The notes under the pieces: model-generated | Told to the model about the DNA's origin: nothing | The model's database searches: none | The model's input: only the letters and a program-made list of their open reading frames with translations | Part shown: positions 41,030 to 52,174 of the stretch, piece by piece | Layout of the letters: every line of letters starts with the position of its first letter | Numbering within the stretch: position 1 is the first letter of the stretch | Program-made: the position numbers and the translations under genes | Assembly (NCBI GenBank): GCA_018907035.1 | Contig: JACCIC010000063.1 | Location: 1,249,001-1,313,000, forward strand | From: Sycobia sp. Sy_11 | Taxonomy: Eukaryota; Arthropoda; Insecta; Hymenoptera; Epichrysomallidae | Direction: 5' to 3' | Length of the DNA: 64,000 bases

Positions 41030-41930
41030 GGATGAATTTTTTCTTTTATAAATTTAATCAATTCTTCATAATTATTAGTATATTCATCAATTAATTCAGT
41101 CGGTTTTTTATACAGTGGAATATTTTCCATTATATGTTTAAATTGTTCATAATGTTGTTCTAGGTAGTTTCTAATAGATATTATTTTTTTATCTATAATA
41201 ATTCATCAAGATCTTTTTCATTGTAGGATTCTATTGATGTTTTGTCTTTTTTATTAACATGCGCTATATTGTCTAATTTATCTTTTTTCTATTTATCTGG
41301 ATAAATTTATCAGTTTTAGAGAATTCGTTTTCGGATTCGACCGAATTTATTTCTGAATGCACTCTCTTCATTATAGTAATTGTTTATGCTCTGTTTTTTA
41401 ATAGAGTTTTTCTCTTGGGTAGTTCCGTGTACAATCAATTTATTTAAACTATCATTTTCTGTTTCTTGGTTTCTGTATTGTTCTTGAATTCGTTTTATAT
41501 TTGTATGATCAGAAACGAATTCATTTATATTAGTATTAGTTTCTGCAGATGGAATGTTTACACATTGAGGTCATCTACCTTGGAGCAGTTTCTGGCCAGA
41601 TGTTCTTCTGATTTACACAGATAGAATCTTAATACATCTGTATTAACAAAAAAAATATATGCATACTCTTCGTAATGTATTTTGAATACTTCTGGAATTA
41701 TTTTCACATCATCTTTCTTAATATATATCTAGCCTTCTAAACTTATCACATGATCGTAACCTTCCTTATTGAGATTTGCTTTGAGTATAATAATTTTTTA
41801 TGTAGTTTAATATTAAGTTCAGATAGCATATTTTCAATAGCAAAGTTCGGAATTTCTGTCGGTACATTCGAAAACATAAGATTTTTGTCACGAGATAGTA
41901 GCGGTTTTATGATTACTTTTGCTTTCTAAT
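41030..41930 (-). pseudogene. CCHC zinc-knuckle gag-like fragment of a retroelement
   Basis: Read on the minus strand through several frameshifts, this shows FSNVPTEIPNFAIENMLSEL, then KANLNKEGYDHVISLEG, FKIHYEEYAYIFFVNTD, and a zinc-knuckle-like FYLCKSEEHLARNCSK. This order (strand-rich RNA-binding-like segment, then a single CCHC-type knuckle) is typical of ORF1/gag-like proteins of insect non-LTR elements and their relatives. The first knuckle cysteine is replaced by Tyr. Stop codons and frameshifts make it a relic. The element of origin is uncertain. Confidence 0.45.
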
Positions 41931-41938
41931 ACTAACCT

Positions 41939-44374
41939 TCAATACCAATCACGAAAAATAATCGCCAATACCTTTCGCGAATACCATTCACAAATACCAA
42001 TCACGAATACCATTCACGAATACCCATCACGAATACCCATCACGAATACCATTCACGAATACCATTCACGAATACCAATCACGAATAACATTCACGAATA
42101 GCATTCACGAATACCAATCACGAATACCATTCACCAATACCAATCACGAATACCAATCACGAATACCGTTCACGAATACCAATCACGAATACCATTTACG
42201 AATACCAATCACGAAAACCATTCGCGATAACTAATCACTAATACCATTTACGAATACCAATCACGAATACCATTCGCGATAACTAATCACGAATACTAAT
42301 CACGAATACCAATCACGAATACCATTTACGAATACCAATCACGAATACCAATCACGAATACCATTCACGAATACTAATCACGAATACCATTCACGAATAC
42401 CAATCACGAATACCATTTACGAATACCAATCACGAATGCCATTCACGAACACCAATCACGAATACCATTTACGAATACCAATCACGAAAACCATTCGCGA
42501 TGACTAATCACTAATACCATTTACGAATACCAATCACGAATACCATTCGCGATAACTAATCACGAATACTAATCACGAATACCAATCACGAATACCAATC
42601 ACGAATACCAATCACGAATGCCATTCACGAATACCATTCACCAATACCAATCGCGAATACCAATCACGAATGCCATTCACGAATACCAATCACGAATACC
42701 AATCGCGAATACCAATCACGAAAACCATTCGCGATGACTAATCACTAATACCATTTACGAATACCAATCACGAATACCATTCGCGATAACTAATCACGAA
42801 TACTAATCACGAATACCAATCACGAATACCATTCACGATAACTAATCACGAATACTAATCACGAATACCATTCACCAATACCAATCGCGAATACCAATCA
42901 CGAATACCAATCACGAATACCAATCACGAATACCAATCACGAATACCATTCACGAATACCAATCACGAATACCATTCACGAATACCAATCACGAATACCA
43001 TTCACGAATACCAATCACGAATACCATTCACGAATACCATTCACGAATACCCATCACGAATACCCATCACGAATACCATTCACGAATGCCATTCACGAAT
43101 ACCAATCACGAATACCATTCGCGAATACCAATCGCGAATACCAATCACGAATGCCATTCACGAATACCAATCACGAATACCATTCGCGAATACCATTCAC
43201 CAATACCATTTACGAATACCAATCACGAAAACCATTCGCGATAACTAATCACGAATACCATTTACGAATACCAATCACGAAAACCATTCGCGATAACTAA
43301 TCACGAATACCATTTACGAATACCATTCACAAATACCAATCACGAATACCATTTACGAATACCAATCACGAATACCAATCACGAATACCATTCACGAATA
43401 CCAATCACGAATGCCATTCACGAATACCAATCACGAATACCATTCGCGAATACCATTCACCAATACCATTTACGAATACCAATCACGAAAACCATTCGCG
43501 ATAACTAATCACGAATACCATTTACGAATACCAATCACGAAAACCATTCGCGATAACTAATCACGAATACCATTTACGAATACCATTCACAAATACCAAT
43601 CACGAATACCATTTACGAATACCAATCACGAATACCAATCACGAATACCATTCACGAATACCATTCACGAATACCATTCACGAATACCAATCACGAATAC
43701 CAATCACGAATACCATTCACGAATACCAATCACGAATACCAATCACGAATACCATTCACGAATACCAATCACGAATACCATTCACGAATACCAATCACGA
43801 ATACCATTCACGAATACCAATCACGAATACCAATCACGAATACCATTCACGAATACCATCACGAATACCAATCACGAATACCAATCACGAATACCATTCA
43901 CGAATACCAATCACGAATACCAATCACGAATACCATCACGAATACCAATCACGAATACCAATCACGAATACCAATCACGAATACCATTCACGAATACCAA
44001 TCACGAATACCATTCACGAATACCAATCACGAATACCATTCACGAATACCAATCACGAATACCATTCACGAATACCAATCACGAATACCATTCACGAATA
44101 CCAATCACGAATACCATTCACGAATACCAATCACGAATACCATTCACGAATACCAATCACGAATACCATTCACGAATACCAATCACGAATACCATTCACG
44201 AATACCATTCACGAATACCATTCACGAATACCAATCACGAATACCATTCACGAATACCATTCACGAATACCAATCACGAATACCATTCACGAATACCATT
44301 CACGAATACCAATCACGAATACCAATCACGAATACCAATCACGAATACCAATCACGAATACCAATCACGAATAC
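41939..44374. repeat. 13-bp minisatellite array (about 190 units)
   Basis: About 2.4 kb of tandem units of 13 bases, mainly accaatcacgaat and accattcacgaat, with variants accatttacgaat, accattcgcgata and actaatcacgaat. Composite blocks of several variants recur at about 42,193, 42,466, 42,741, 43,206, 43,261, 43,464 and 43,520. The right third (about 43,640 onward) is nearly regular alternation. Because 13 is not a multiple of three, reading frames repeat every 39 bases; the open frame at 41919-42101 is a consequence of this. It is not a CRISPR array, as there are no unique spacers. Confidence 0.95.
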
Positions 44375-44539
44375 TATTGAATTCCTTTTTGAAATAGATG
44401 CTGCTTTGAAGCAGCTTTTTATACAAAAGCAACGATAGGTAAATTACGGTCAATTATTTATAGTAATATAGTTTTTGATATATAGATTACTTTTTACTTA
44501 GATATTATTGATTTGTTTATAAAATAGGTTAAATTATTA

Positions 44540-44571
44540 TCTCGGGCGAAACCGAGACGGGGGATGCTAGT
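44540..44571 (+). mobile_element. Helitron-type 3' terminus next to the minisatellite
   Basis: A six-base stem (TCTCGG / CCGAGA, loop gcgaaa) at 44540-44557 is followed 9 bases later by CTAGT at 44567-44571 and then T. A short hairpin roughly ten bases before a terminal CTRRT, with insertion next to T, is the defining 3' end of Helitrons. The internal minisatellite immediately to the left fits non-autonomous Helitrons of insects. The 5' TC end and any Rep/helicase gene were not found. Confidence 0.55.
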
Positions 44572-44879
44572 TATAGTATAAAGACTATAAGGCCGATAAA
44601 TATTTATTAAATTAATTCAAAACAGTGAACATAAGATGAATTCTCAATCTTATGTGTAGGGACTATGACTCTTTTTCGAATTCATACATTATTTATTATC
44701 TATATTAATTTTTCTTAAATATTTTCAATGAAATGATGGTCTTCATTAAAAGTGGCAGTAAAGTACGATAGGCCCATTCCTTAATTCGCCACTGTATAGA
44801 ATATTATTGTACTTGAGGAACGTATCTGGCCCACATACCAACCCCATTTTTACTAAATATTTTAATTTCTTTTAATAGT

Positions 44880-47560
44880 GCCTTTTACTAGCGTTTTCTC
44901 ATAAATAATTCGATTATGGATGATTAATTTCTTTATTATTTCGCATTGTATTGTATGCTTATTATTATCATAATTTTGTGCATTATCCATTGTTATTTTC
45001 TTAGATATGTTAAACTTCTAAACTGAATCCTCAATCAGAGCCCGACCCATTTCTTCTTTTGTGCAACCCCGCCCTAGGATTAATTAAAACTGCTTCGGTA
45101 CATATATTGTGAGATCATAGTCTTGATCACTGATTTGCTCTCTACCGGGTTACATTGAGGGATATACGGTGGTGTTTTACGATATTGTATACCCGTTTTT
45201 ATTAACATATAAGTTAATTCTTTTAATATCGACTATCGTCCATTATCAGAAATTATGGTTTTTGGATAACCATACCCTAGATTAATTTTCTCGTTGAATG
45301 CATAAGCAACAGCTTTGTCTGTATCTTTACTTATGATCCTTGTAGTTCGATCCATTTAGTAAATTTGTCCTTCATTATCAATAACCAGATATTAAGTTTC
45401 GTTAATCTTGAAAGTGGACCTACTAAATCAGCAGCCCCTGTATCTCATGGATAATCGCCTATATATGTATGTATTTCTTTCAATATAAATTCCTGATCTT
45501 TATTCGGCACACATACTTTCCACTGTTGGTTTTCTACTGAATAGCATAACGTGAAATTTCAACAATCCTTTTTCTGGTACGGTAAATGCGATTATCAGAC
45601 GAGTTCTAGGCATCAGGGCTACTTACCAATATCCATTCTTGAAATCAATTGTAGATACATAGCTGACTCTTTACAATTTATTTAGTGTTGCGTCTATTGG
45701 CGATAGTGAATATGCATCTTTTTTAGTCACCCGATTTACTTTTCTGAAATGCACACAAAAACGTGCTTTGCCATCTTTATTTTTGTTAATCACTACTGGT
45801 TAACTCCACGGACTGCAAGAAGGTTGTATTACATTATCTTTTAGGTTTTTATAAACTTCTTCATTGATTAAATCCTGTATCTCTGGGTTTTGGCGCCGAT
45901 ATTTTTATTTAATCCGAATCTTAGTTTCTAACATTTCGTGATTTATTAATGATGTTGGCCTTTTCATATTATTAAATTTGCTTATTTCGTTATTCATAAA
46001 TATTTTTAATTTTTTCTCTTCATGTTTTCTTATATTTTTCAAACCCCTGGGTTCTTCTATTGTACATACTTGATGCGTTTCGGCTTATTCTTTCTGGATT
46101 ATTGCCTGCTTGTTTAACAGTAGTTTTATATTTAAATTACGGAGTAAGTTCCTATTCCTAGTAACATAGGGTGATTGCGACCTTTCATCAATAGAAAATT
46201 TTATTTTACATCAACACCCTGTATATAGATGTAGCCCGTAACGAGCTTTCCTAGAGCCATTTCGGTTCCATTGGTTAGAAGAGTAATATGATTGATTGAC
46301 GCGTGATGTCAACTATATCAAATACACATTTTTGCCAAGTTTTCACTTACATAGGAACTTACGGAGCCTATATCGAGTAGAGTTGCTACCTGAAAATCTT
46401 AAATTAATACTTTAACAAAGATTCTATTATCTTTTACTTGTTTAACCGTTCGACGTTGGCTAAACCCGTAGGCCATTTTCCGACGTCTGATATTTACAGT
46501 CTTTGGTATAGATATGGTGTTATCCACAATATAAATAAAAAATCTTCGATCTATTTGGACATTTCAATCGATCATGTCCTCTTTCTTTACATCTCCAACA
46601 GTATTTTTTCCTTGCATATTTAAAATTCTCCGCGTATATTTAGAATTTTCTGGTTTATGGTTGTATCTATAATTGCTTCTTTTTTTACTTTTGATATTTT
46701 TCCTCTTTTTCTATTTGTTTTTTGTTTTTTTTTTTTAATTCTGCTAACCGCTAAATTATATCAGTAGTCTTCTTGACACTATCACAACAAATATGGAGAT
46801 AATATTCTGCTTTCATGTAGTAAAACATAATCTCTGTCTGTTGTTCGTCTGTGAAGCCTCCTCGTCTTCGCATCAATGAGATGAGTCACCAGATTCTTGT
46901 ATCTTATTACGTATCGGTCTACCAAGATACCTCAGTTCACTAGACAACAGATAAAATTTTCGAAGAGCTGCTTTTAATTCTGCTTCTGTGAATTTATGGC
47001 GTAATTTTTATGCCAAAGCTTAACATTATCTCTCAGTAACTCAGAAAAACATCAGAGAATTTAATCGTCCAAGAGGCGATATGCATGTTGCAGTTCCTGT
47101 ACTCTTTCCAGAAAAAAGATAAATTTTTACTTTCAAAATGGCATCCCTACTTTCACATACGATCAAACACCTTTGTCGTGTCTTCTGCAGGAGTCGTTTG
47201 CAGAATAACCAACGCAGGAGCAGTGCTATTTGATGAGATAGTATTCGATATCGCGCTAGAGATGTCTACATTTATTTGCTTTTGCTGCAGAAGTTGTTGC
47301 AGGCATTCGAATTCCTCTTTCGTCTCTTCTATATCCTTAGATCAGTTAAAATTTTCGTTAAAATCAACCGGCTTCTCTTTAAATAATTCATGATGAGCGC
47401 GCATATGAGCAACTAAACGTTTTCTTAATGTTGTAAGAGTTACCTCAGTACTTACCCTGTGTAACTCTAATTCGTTTTCTACTTCTGCTTTATTTAATTT
47501 ATAGACCCATGACACTCGTTATCCGACCATTTTTAGTTAATTTATTTTTATTCGTTATAA
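44880..47560 (-). mobile_element. Degenerate Ty3/gypsy retrotransposon (minus strand)
   Basis: Minus-strand fragments in gag-pol order run from right to left. Gag-like text (RVQELQHAYRLLDD, LRDNVKLWHKNYAI) lies at about 46,900-47,550. A protease with active site LLDIGSVSSYV is at about 46,330-46,385. Reverse transcriptase (INEEVYKNLKDNVIQPS, VVINKNKDGKARFCVHFRK) is at about 45,700-45,880. Integrase (AYAFNEKINLGYGYPKTII followed by SDNG) is at about 45,230-45,310. Many stop codons and frameshifts occur, for example S-P-W-stop in the RT. No LTRs were identified. The region 44,572-44,880 appears to be the decayed integrase end. Confidence 0.75.
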
Positions 47561-47616
47561 AAAAAGAAACTAATTAATTTGTTAAATTCTTTATAAATCA
47601 CAACTGACTATATATA

Positions 47617-48060
47617 TTGGGTGTACAAATAAGTTTCCGCAGTTTTTTTTATAAAGAAATAAGAATTTATTGTAAAAAAGGTACAAATAATGTCATTCAA
47701 AATATTGCCCATCACTTTCTACTACCTTTGACCATCTTCTGGGCAGCAAGTGAAAACCCCGTCAAAAAATTACTCATCTTTTGAGGCAGGAATCGACCCA
47801 TTTCTTCAATTCCTCCTGAGAAGTGAAGTGCTGCTCAGGCAGACCATGAGTCATCGACCGGAATAGGTGGTAGTCTGAAGAAGCGATGTCTACCGAATAC
47901 GGCGGATGGGGTAGGAAGTCCTAATTCAGTACTTATCACGTTTCCTTTACGATTTTTGCAACATGTGGCCGAGCGTTGTCATGCTGAAAAATGACTATCG
48001 TGACTTTGGCATCGGTGGCACCATCTTTTGAAAACGGCGAAAACTTATTTGTACACATAA
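47617..48060 (-). mobile_element. Internally deleted mariner (MITE-like), family B
   Basis: Inverted ends TGTACAAATAAGTTTCCGC on the left and TGTACAAATAAGTTTTCGC at the right (reverse strand) bound a unit of about 445 bases. The minus strand carries only the C-terminal transposase region with stops (MTHGLPEQHF, LLPRRWSKVVESDGQYFE) fused to the 5' end. Such a unit cannot move by itself but could be mobilised by an intact relative. Confidence 0.75.
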
Positions 48061-48179
48061 TAAAATAACAAGAGAAAACGAAACTCTTTAAAAGTACGCG
48101 GTTTCATTATATATATATATATATATATTAACGCCAGTTTTGGCATTACACTTACTAGTGTAATAGTGGCTTACTCACG

Positions 48180-48725
48180 TAGCCGTATCTGTCTGTGTGT
48201 GTGTGTGTGTGTGTGCTTGATTGCGCACACACACTAGCTCCGGCTGAAACGGGGAACAGGTGGAACACGGAAAGAATAACTCGGGACAAATAACAATATT
48301 AATAATGTATTTATGAACAATACTAAAGCTCGTTACAATATGATACGGTAGCTCGCGGGCTACCCACTCCTTGCAGGTTCAGCGATGCGTGGGGTAGCTA
48401 TTATACAATGCAGGAAGATACAAACTTAGACGGGAACACTAGAACGATACGAAAACGGACACGCGGGGGAACAATTATGACGGGAACGGTCGTTTATGCG
48501 AATCACGGACTTCGCATATTTTATAACAATGCACACAACGGCGGGCGAACACTCTCCGTGACGGAATACGCGGGAATGAGGAAGACCGCTCCTATGCTCT
48601 TCGTTGTTCCATTTCCCGTTCGAACTCCGCGCACTCTCGCGGTTCGCGAACGCGGTAATCCCGATCGCGCGCGAGCAGTGGTTTAGAAGTCGCGAAAATA
48701 CACGACCGCGAAAACGTTCGTCACA
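48180..48725. other. GC-rich 0.5-kb segment, possible solo LTR
   Basis: The segment begins after a (GT)n run, is CG-rich and ends at tcgtca before AT repeats. On the minus strand it would start TGACGAACG and contains AATACATTAAT- and TTTGTCCC-type text. It has no gene. A solo long terminal repeat is one reading, but no second copy is in the window to prove it. Confidence 0.25.
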
Positions 48726-48735
48726 ATATAAATAA

Positions 48736-48738
<3 letters not shown>

Positions 48739-48784
<46 letters not shown>
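48739..48784. repeat. (TA)n microsatellite
   Basis: About 46 bases of uninterrupted TA flank the GC-rich segment. Confidence 0.85.
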
Positions 48785-48785
<1 letters not shown>

Positions 48786-49139
48786 GTGTGTTCATGTCAA
48801 TAAGAAAAGATGTGCAGGAAAACAAATTGCCCATGTATTTGTTTATGACATCAACGCTGTCTCTGTAAGTAATTGGTCGAAAATTAGATGCAAAGATTTA
48901 TGGACGGGAAAAGGGAAAGGGCTTCACGAAGCACCACGAAGAACACGCTTGCATCGCGAGCTCTCTCACCTCTTGTACTTCGTGAAGATCGGTTCCGCTC
49001 GAGAAACTCCACTACAGTGTGTTTTCATTTTATTACCTCCACTGTGGATTTATTTTATGGCGGAATTCTCCAATCAGTGTCATTTTAAGTATTTATACCG
49101 GCCCCTTTGTGGGCCAGCGCGCGCGCATGCTGTCTCATG

Positions 49140-51047
49140 GAAAAGCTCTGCACTAAGAAAAAAAAATTTGATGAGATGCTTGCGTAGGACATCGTCCGCC
49201 CGTCGAAAAGCCCGTGGATGAGCCCGATTAACCTTGTCCCGAAAGGACGGTGCCTGACACATCTGCGGGGACTACAAACGCGTAAATAGCGTTACCTTCA
49301 CTGACAGATACCCCATCCCCCAAAATTATCCCACACACATCCCACAAACCGACGCCATAACCTTGCTGTAGATGGAACGGTCTTTGCCTTCTTTGAAGCC
49401 GGTTCTCCTTTTTGAGTCCATTGTTTTGATTGTTCTTTTGTTTCGGGTGTGAAGTGGTGGACTCATGTTTCATCCATGGTTATAAAATAGCGCAAAAATT
49501 CGGCTTTATTTTTGCGAAACATTGCCAAACACTCAACTAAAACATCTTCACGACTCTCTTTTTGTTCCATTGTGAGAAAACGCGGCACCCATCTTGCGCA
49601 CAGCTTTGTCATCTCCAAATTTTCAGTTAAAATGCGATGTAGCGCACTTTTTGAAATACCTACCATGTCTGCTACCTCGCGCACGTTCAGTCGACTATCA
49701 TCCAGTACCGCTTTGTGGATTTTTTTCAACATTTCTGGAGTCGTCACCTCGTTTGGTCGACCACTGCGATGCTCGTCTTGGCAGCTCATACGGCCTCGTT
49801 TGAACTCTGCTACCCAATATTTTACTGTTTTAAACCAAGGAGCAGTTTCGTCCAGAGTAGAGTCTAGTTCAGCTTTTATATTAGTAGGGCTGAGGCCTTT
49901 CAAATAAAAGTATTGTATCACATAACTATGACCAATTTTTTCCATGTTTACAAATTCACTGAAAATGTTCACTATCGATGGCTGTCAAACAAATATTAAA
50001 CATCATGGCGTGTTCAAACTTGAAACATATGCTTTATAGATTGAGTACTATCTAATAAAGTGGTATATTTGAGCAACTATCGCCACCTTTAGGTCAGGCC
50101 AGGTACTTCTGGGACCACCCTCGTATTATGGCGCTAAACCAATATAAAGCCCCGCGCTCCGCTGCAGGCACATTAATTACATAGTGCATTTTAATACAAA
50201 AATCGTCTACTGCGCCGGCGACGAGAATGTCTTAGCCGACACGGTATCACACATCGAGAGCTTCAGGATGCACAGTATGTTCAATTGGAACGACGCGTGG
50301 AATCGATACGAGGACGACGTAAACGACGTGCGTAATAATATTAACGCATTCCACCTACCGATGCTGTTTGACGTAAGACAGCTCGCCGACGAGCACGACA
50401 CCGATCCCGAGCTGTACAGGATTTTTCGCGATTGCTGCCATCCTCTTAAGCTGCGCCAATTTTCGTTCAATGATAACGCGCATGCACCATTGTACTGCAA
50501 TATTCACGAAAATACGATTCGTCCGTACATTCCGGAATCCCTGCGAGTCAAGATTTTTAACTTATTCTATAATATTTCTCAGCCCAGAGCCAAAGTAATC
50601 GACCTACTCATACAACAGCAATATCTGTGGCAGTACAATGAGTGCCTGTACTACAAACTATCGAAGGTGGCGCGGCACAACAAGCCGTTTCCTGACGCCG
50701 GATACGCGATTCAAACATGTCTACATCGACATAGTAGGTTCACTAACTACGTGCGACGATTACCAGGATATATTGATGATGATCGATCGTTACTCGTGAT
50801 GGCCTGAAGCAATTCCGATCGCCGACACAACCGCATAATGTGAGATATGTATAATCTGTATCTAATGTGAAATATCAAAAAATAATAATAATGATAAATA
50901 GAGTATGTATACGCACAGAGAAAGGCGTTTCAACGTCGTAATCATAGATATAACTATTGTATAACTAGTATTAGGTTCCCTTTTCTTCTGTATTGACACC
51001 CGATGGACGATTTTTTCTACCTCTAGAAAAATCGCAAATGGGGGGAG
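49140..51047 (+). mobile_element. Ty3/gypsy retrotransposon relic (plus strand) split by a mariner
   Basis: The left part, 49,140-49,320, encodes the reverse transcriptase start (KKKFDEML, DIVRPSKSPWMSPINLVPK, then after a frameshift and stop ICGDYKRVNSVTFTDRYPIP). The right part, 50,150-50,835, encodes the RNase H end (INYIVHFNTKIVYCAGDEN, LADTVSHIE) and the integrase N-terminal region (PESLRVKIFNLFYNISQPRA). A frameshift then leads to HVYIDIVGSL and MMIDRYS, the start of the catalytic core. The middle of RT is missing. A polypurine tract at 51036-51047 precedes an LTR-like TGATGTAAG. The element cannot be functional. Confidence 0.75.
49321..50125 (-). mobile_element. Mariner family C, 3'-truncated, inserted in the gypsy relic
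   Basis: The 5' inverted end is intact and at 50125 reads TACGAGGGTGGTCCC on the minus strand, next to TA. A clean 169-residue N-terminal transposase frame spans 49463-49972 (KAELDSTLDETAPWFKTVKY, EHRSGRPNEVTTPEMLKKI, TENLEMTKLCARWVPRF, ending FITMDET). After a frameshift the next motif continues as HHFTPETKEQSKQWTQKGE. The sequence then stops abruptly at 49321 against gypsy RT sequence. The second and third catalytic Asp regions are gone. The family is the common insect/SETMAR-type mariner. Confidence 0.85.
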
Positions 51048-51084
51048 TGATGTAAGAACAAGTCTACGATACTGTACTGTTATA
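51036..51084 (+). other. Polypurine tract and start of a gypsy 3' LTR
   Basis: AAATGGGGGGAG at 51036-51047 is followed by TGATGTAAGAAC, the expected arrangement of a plus-strand primer site and LTR start. The LTR is interrupted about 37 bases later by mariner family A copy 2. The assignment rests on pattern and position downstream of integrase. Confidence 0.4.
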
Positions 51085-51787
51085 TTAGAAAGCGAATTTA
51101 GTTTTCGACCTTCACGTTTAGATGGCGGTATAAGTAGCACGAAAAGTCAGATTTGTCGGATCTAGTACTTATTTTTTAGTTTTGGCATTTACCAAAAAAA
51201 TTCAGTTAACAGGCGCCATATTTTTTATAAACATTATAATTTTTTAATCAGTGAAAAATGAATCAAGCTAAATCGTTTTTTCGACATGTTCTTTTGCACT
51301 ATTTCGGTTTGAAAAAAAGTGTAGCAGAAACTTATCGATTGCTTTAAGAATGCCATGGCAAACAAGCTGCATCGCTTATAACATGTAAATAGTAATTTAA
51401 GCAGTGTAGAAGTGAAGATAGTGATTTTAATGACAAAGAACGTTCTGGACAACAGAAAAAGTGTGAAGATAGTGAATTACAAACATTATAGGACGAAAAC
51501 TCAGCTCAAATGCGGAAACAACTCACTAATAAGTTCAGAGTCAGTGGCAGAGCAGTTGGCAAACGTTCACATACGATGGGAATAATTCATTAAGAAGGAA
51601 AATGGATGACACATGATTTGAGCGAAAGTACCATTATGAATCGATACAACATAGCACTGTCTTTGCTGGCCAAGCACAAAAAAGAATAATTTTATGTGGC
51701 GTATTGAATCTGGTGATAAAAGTGGATTTACTATGACAATCCTAAGTGCAAAATGTCATGAATTAGACCCAGGCCAACCGTGCATAT
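51085..51787 (+). mobile_element. Mariner family A, copy 2 (5' part only)
   Basis: The element starts TTAGAAAGC after TA and follows copy 1 at 39,745 closely in order and sequence, including the MNQAKSFFRHVLLHYFG start at about 51259. It carries its own stops and a 14-codon region that copy 1 lacks. Similarity ends near 51,787, just after the sequence equivalent to copy 1's position 40,430. The 3' half is missing. Confidence 0.8.
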
Positions 51788-52174
51788 CGACACTAAAACA
51801 AGCATATATCTTTTTTATTCTATATATATTTTTGTGCAAACAGCATTTCTCGATAAAGACGACATGAAAGGTAAAATCCAAATTCAGTATCGACTAATTG
51901 TTATATTCAAAGTATATAACACCAAATCAATTTCTCTATAAACATAGAAAAGAAGATTTATGCGTATCAACAGGATATGAAAAATATAAAGTTTTAGTAA
52001 AAAATATCAGATCTACTCGAGAGGTAAATTAATCCGCGGCTCCATAAATTGGGTCTACACAGCCCTCACGGGTACGGCACAAATCTAGCCGCATACAAAA
52101 ACATGTATAAATATCACACTTAGTTGTTCTGGAGAATTGAGGATCCTGTACCATGACATGTATACATATATGCG
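51788..52174. other. Spacer between mariner and LINE relics, nothing recognised
   Basis: AT-rich sequence with no identifiable gene or repeat family. Confidence 0.5.

Noticed and set aside
41919..42101. Repeat protein reading NTIHEYHSRIPIT
   Set aside because: It is a by-product of the 13-bp repeat unit, open only locally and without start or splice signals.
41939..44374. CRISPR array
   Set aside because: Units are direct 13-bp tandem repeats with no unique spacers, in a eukaryotic genome.
47085..47393. Plus-strand frame of 102 residues
   Set aside because: It is antisense to the decayed gypsy gag region, whose minus-strand text shows family-like segments.
48408..48686. 92-residue frame in the GC-rich block among transposons
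   Set aside because: It has no recognisable motif. The block looks like repeat-derived DNA and the frame lacks supporting context.
49512..49907. Plus-strand frame of 131 residues
   Set aside because: It is antisense to the clear mariner transposase frame on the minus strand.
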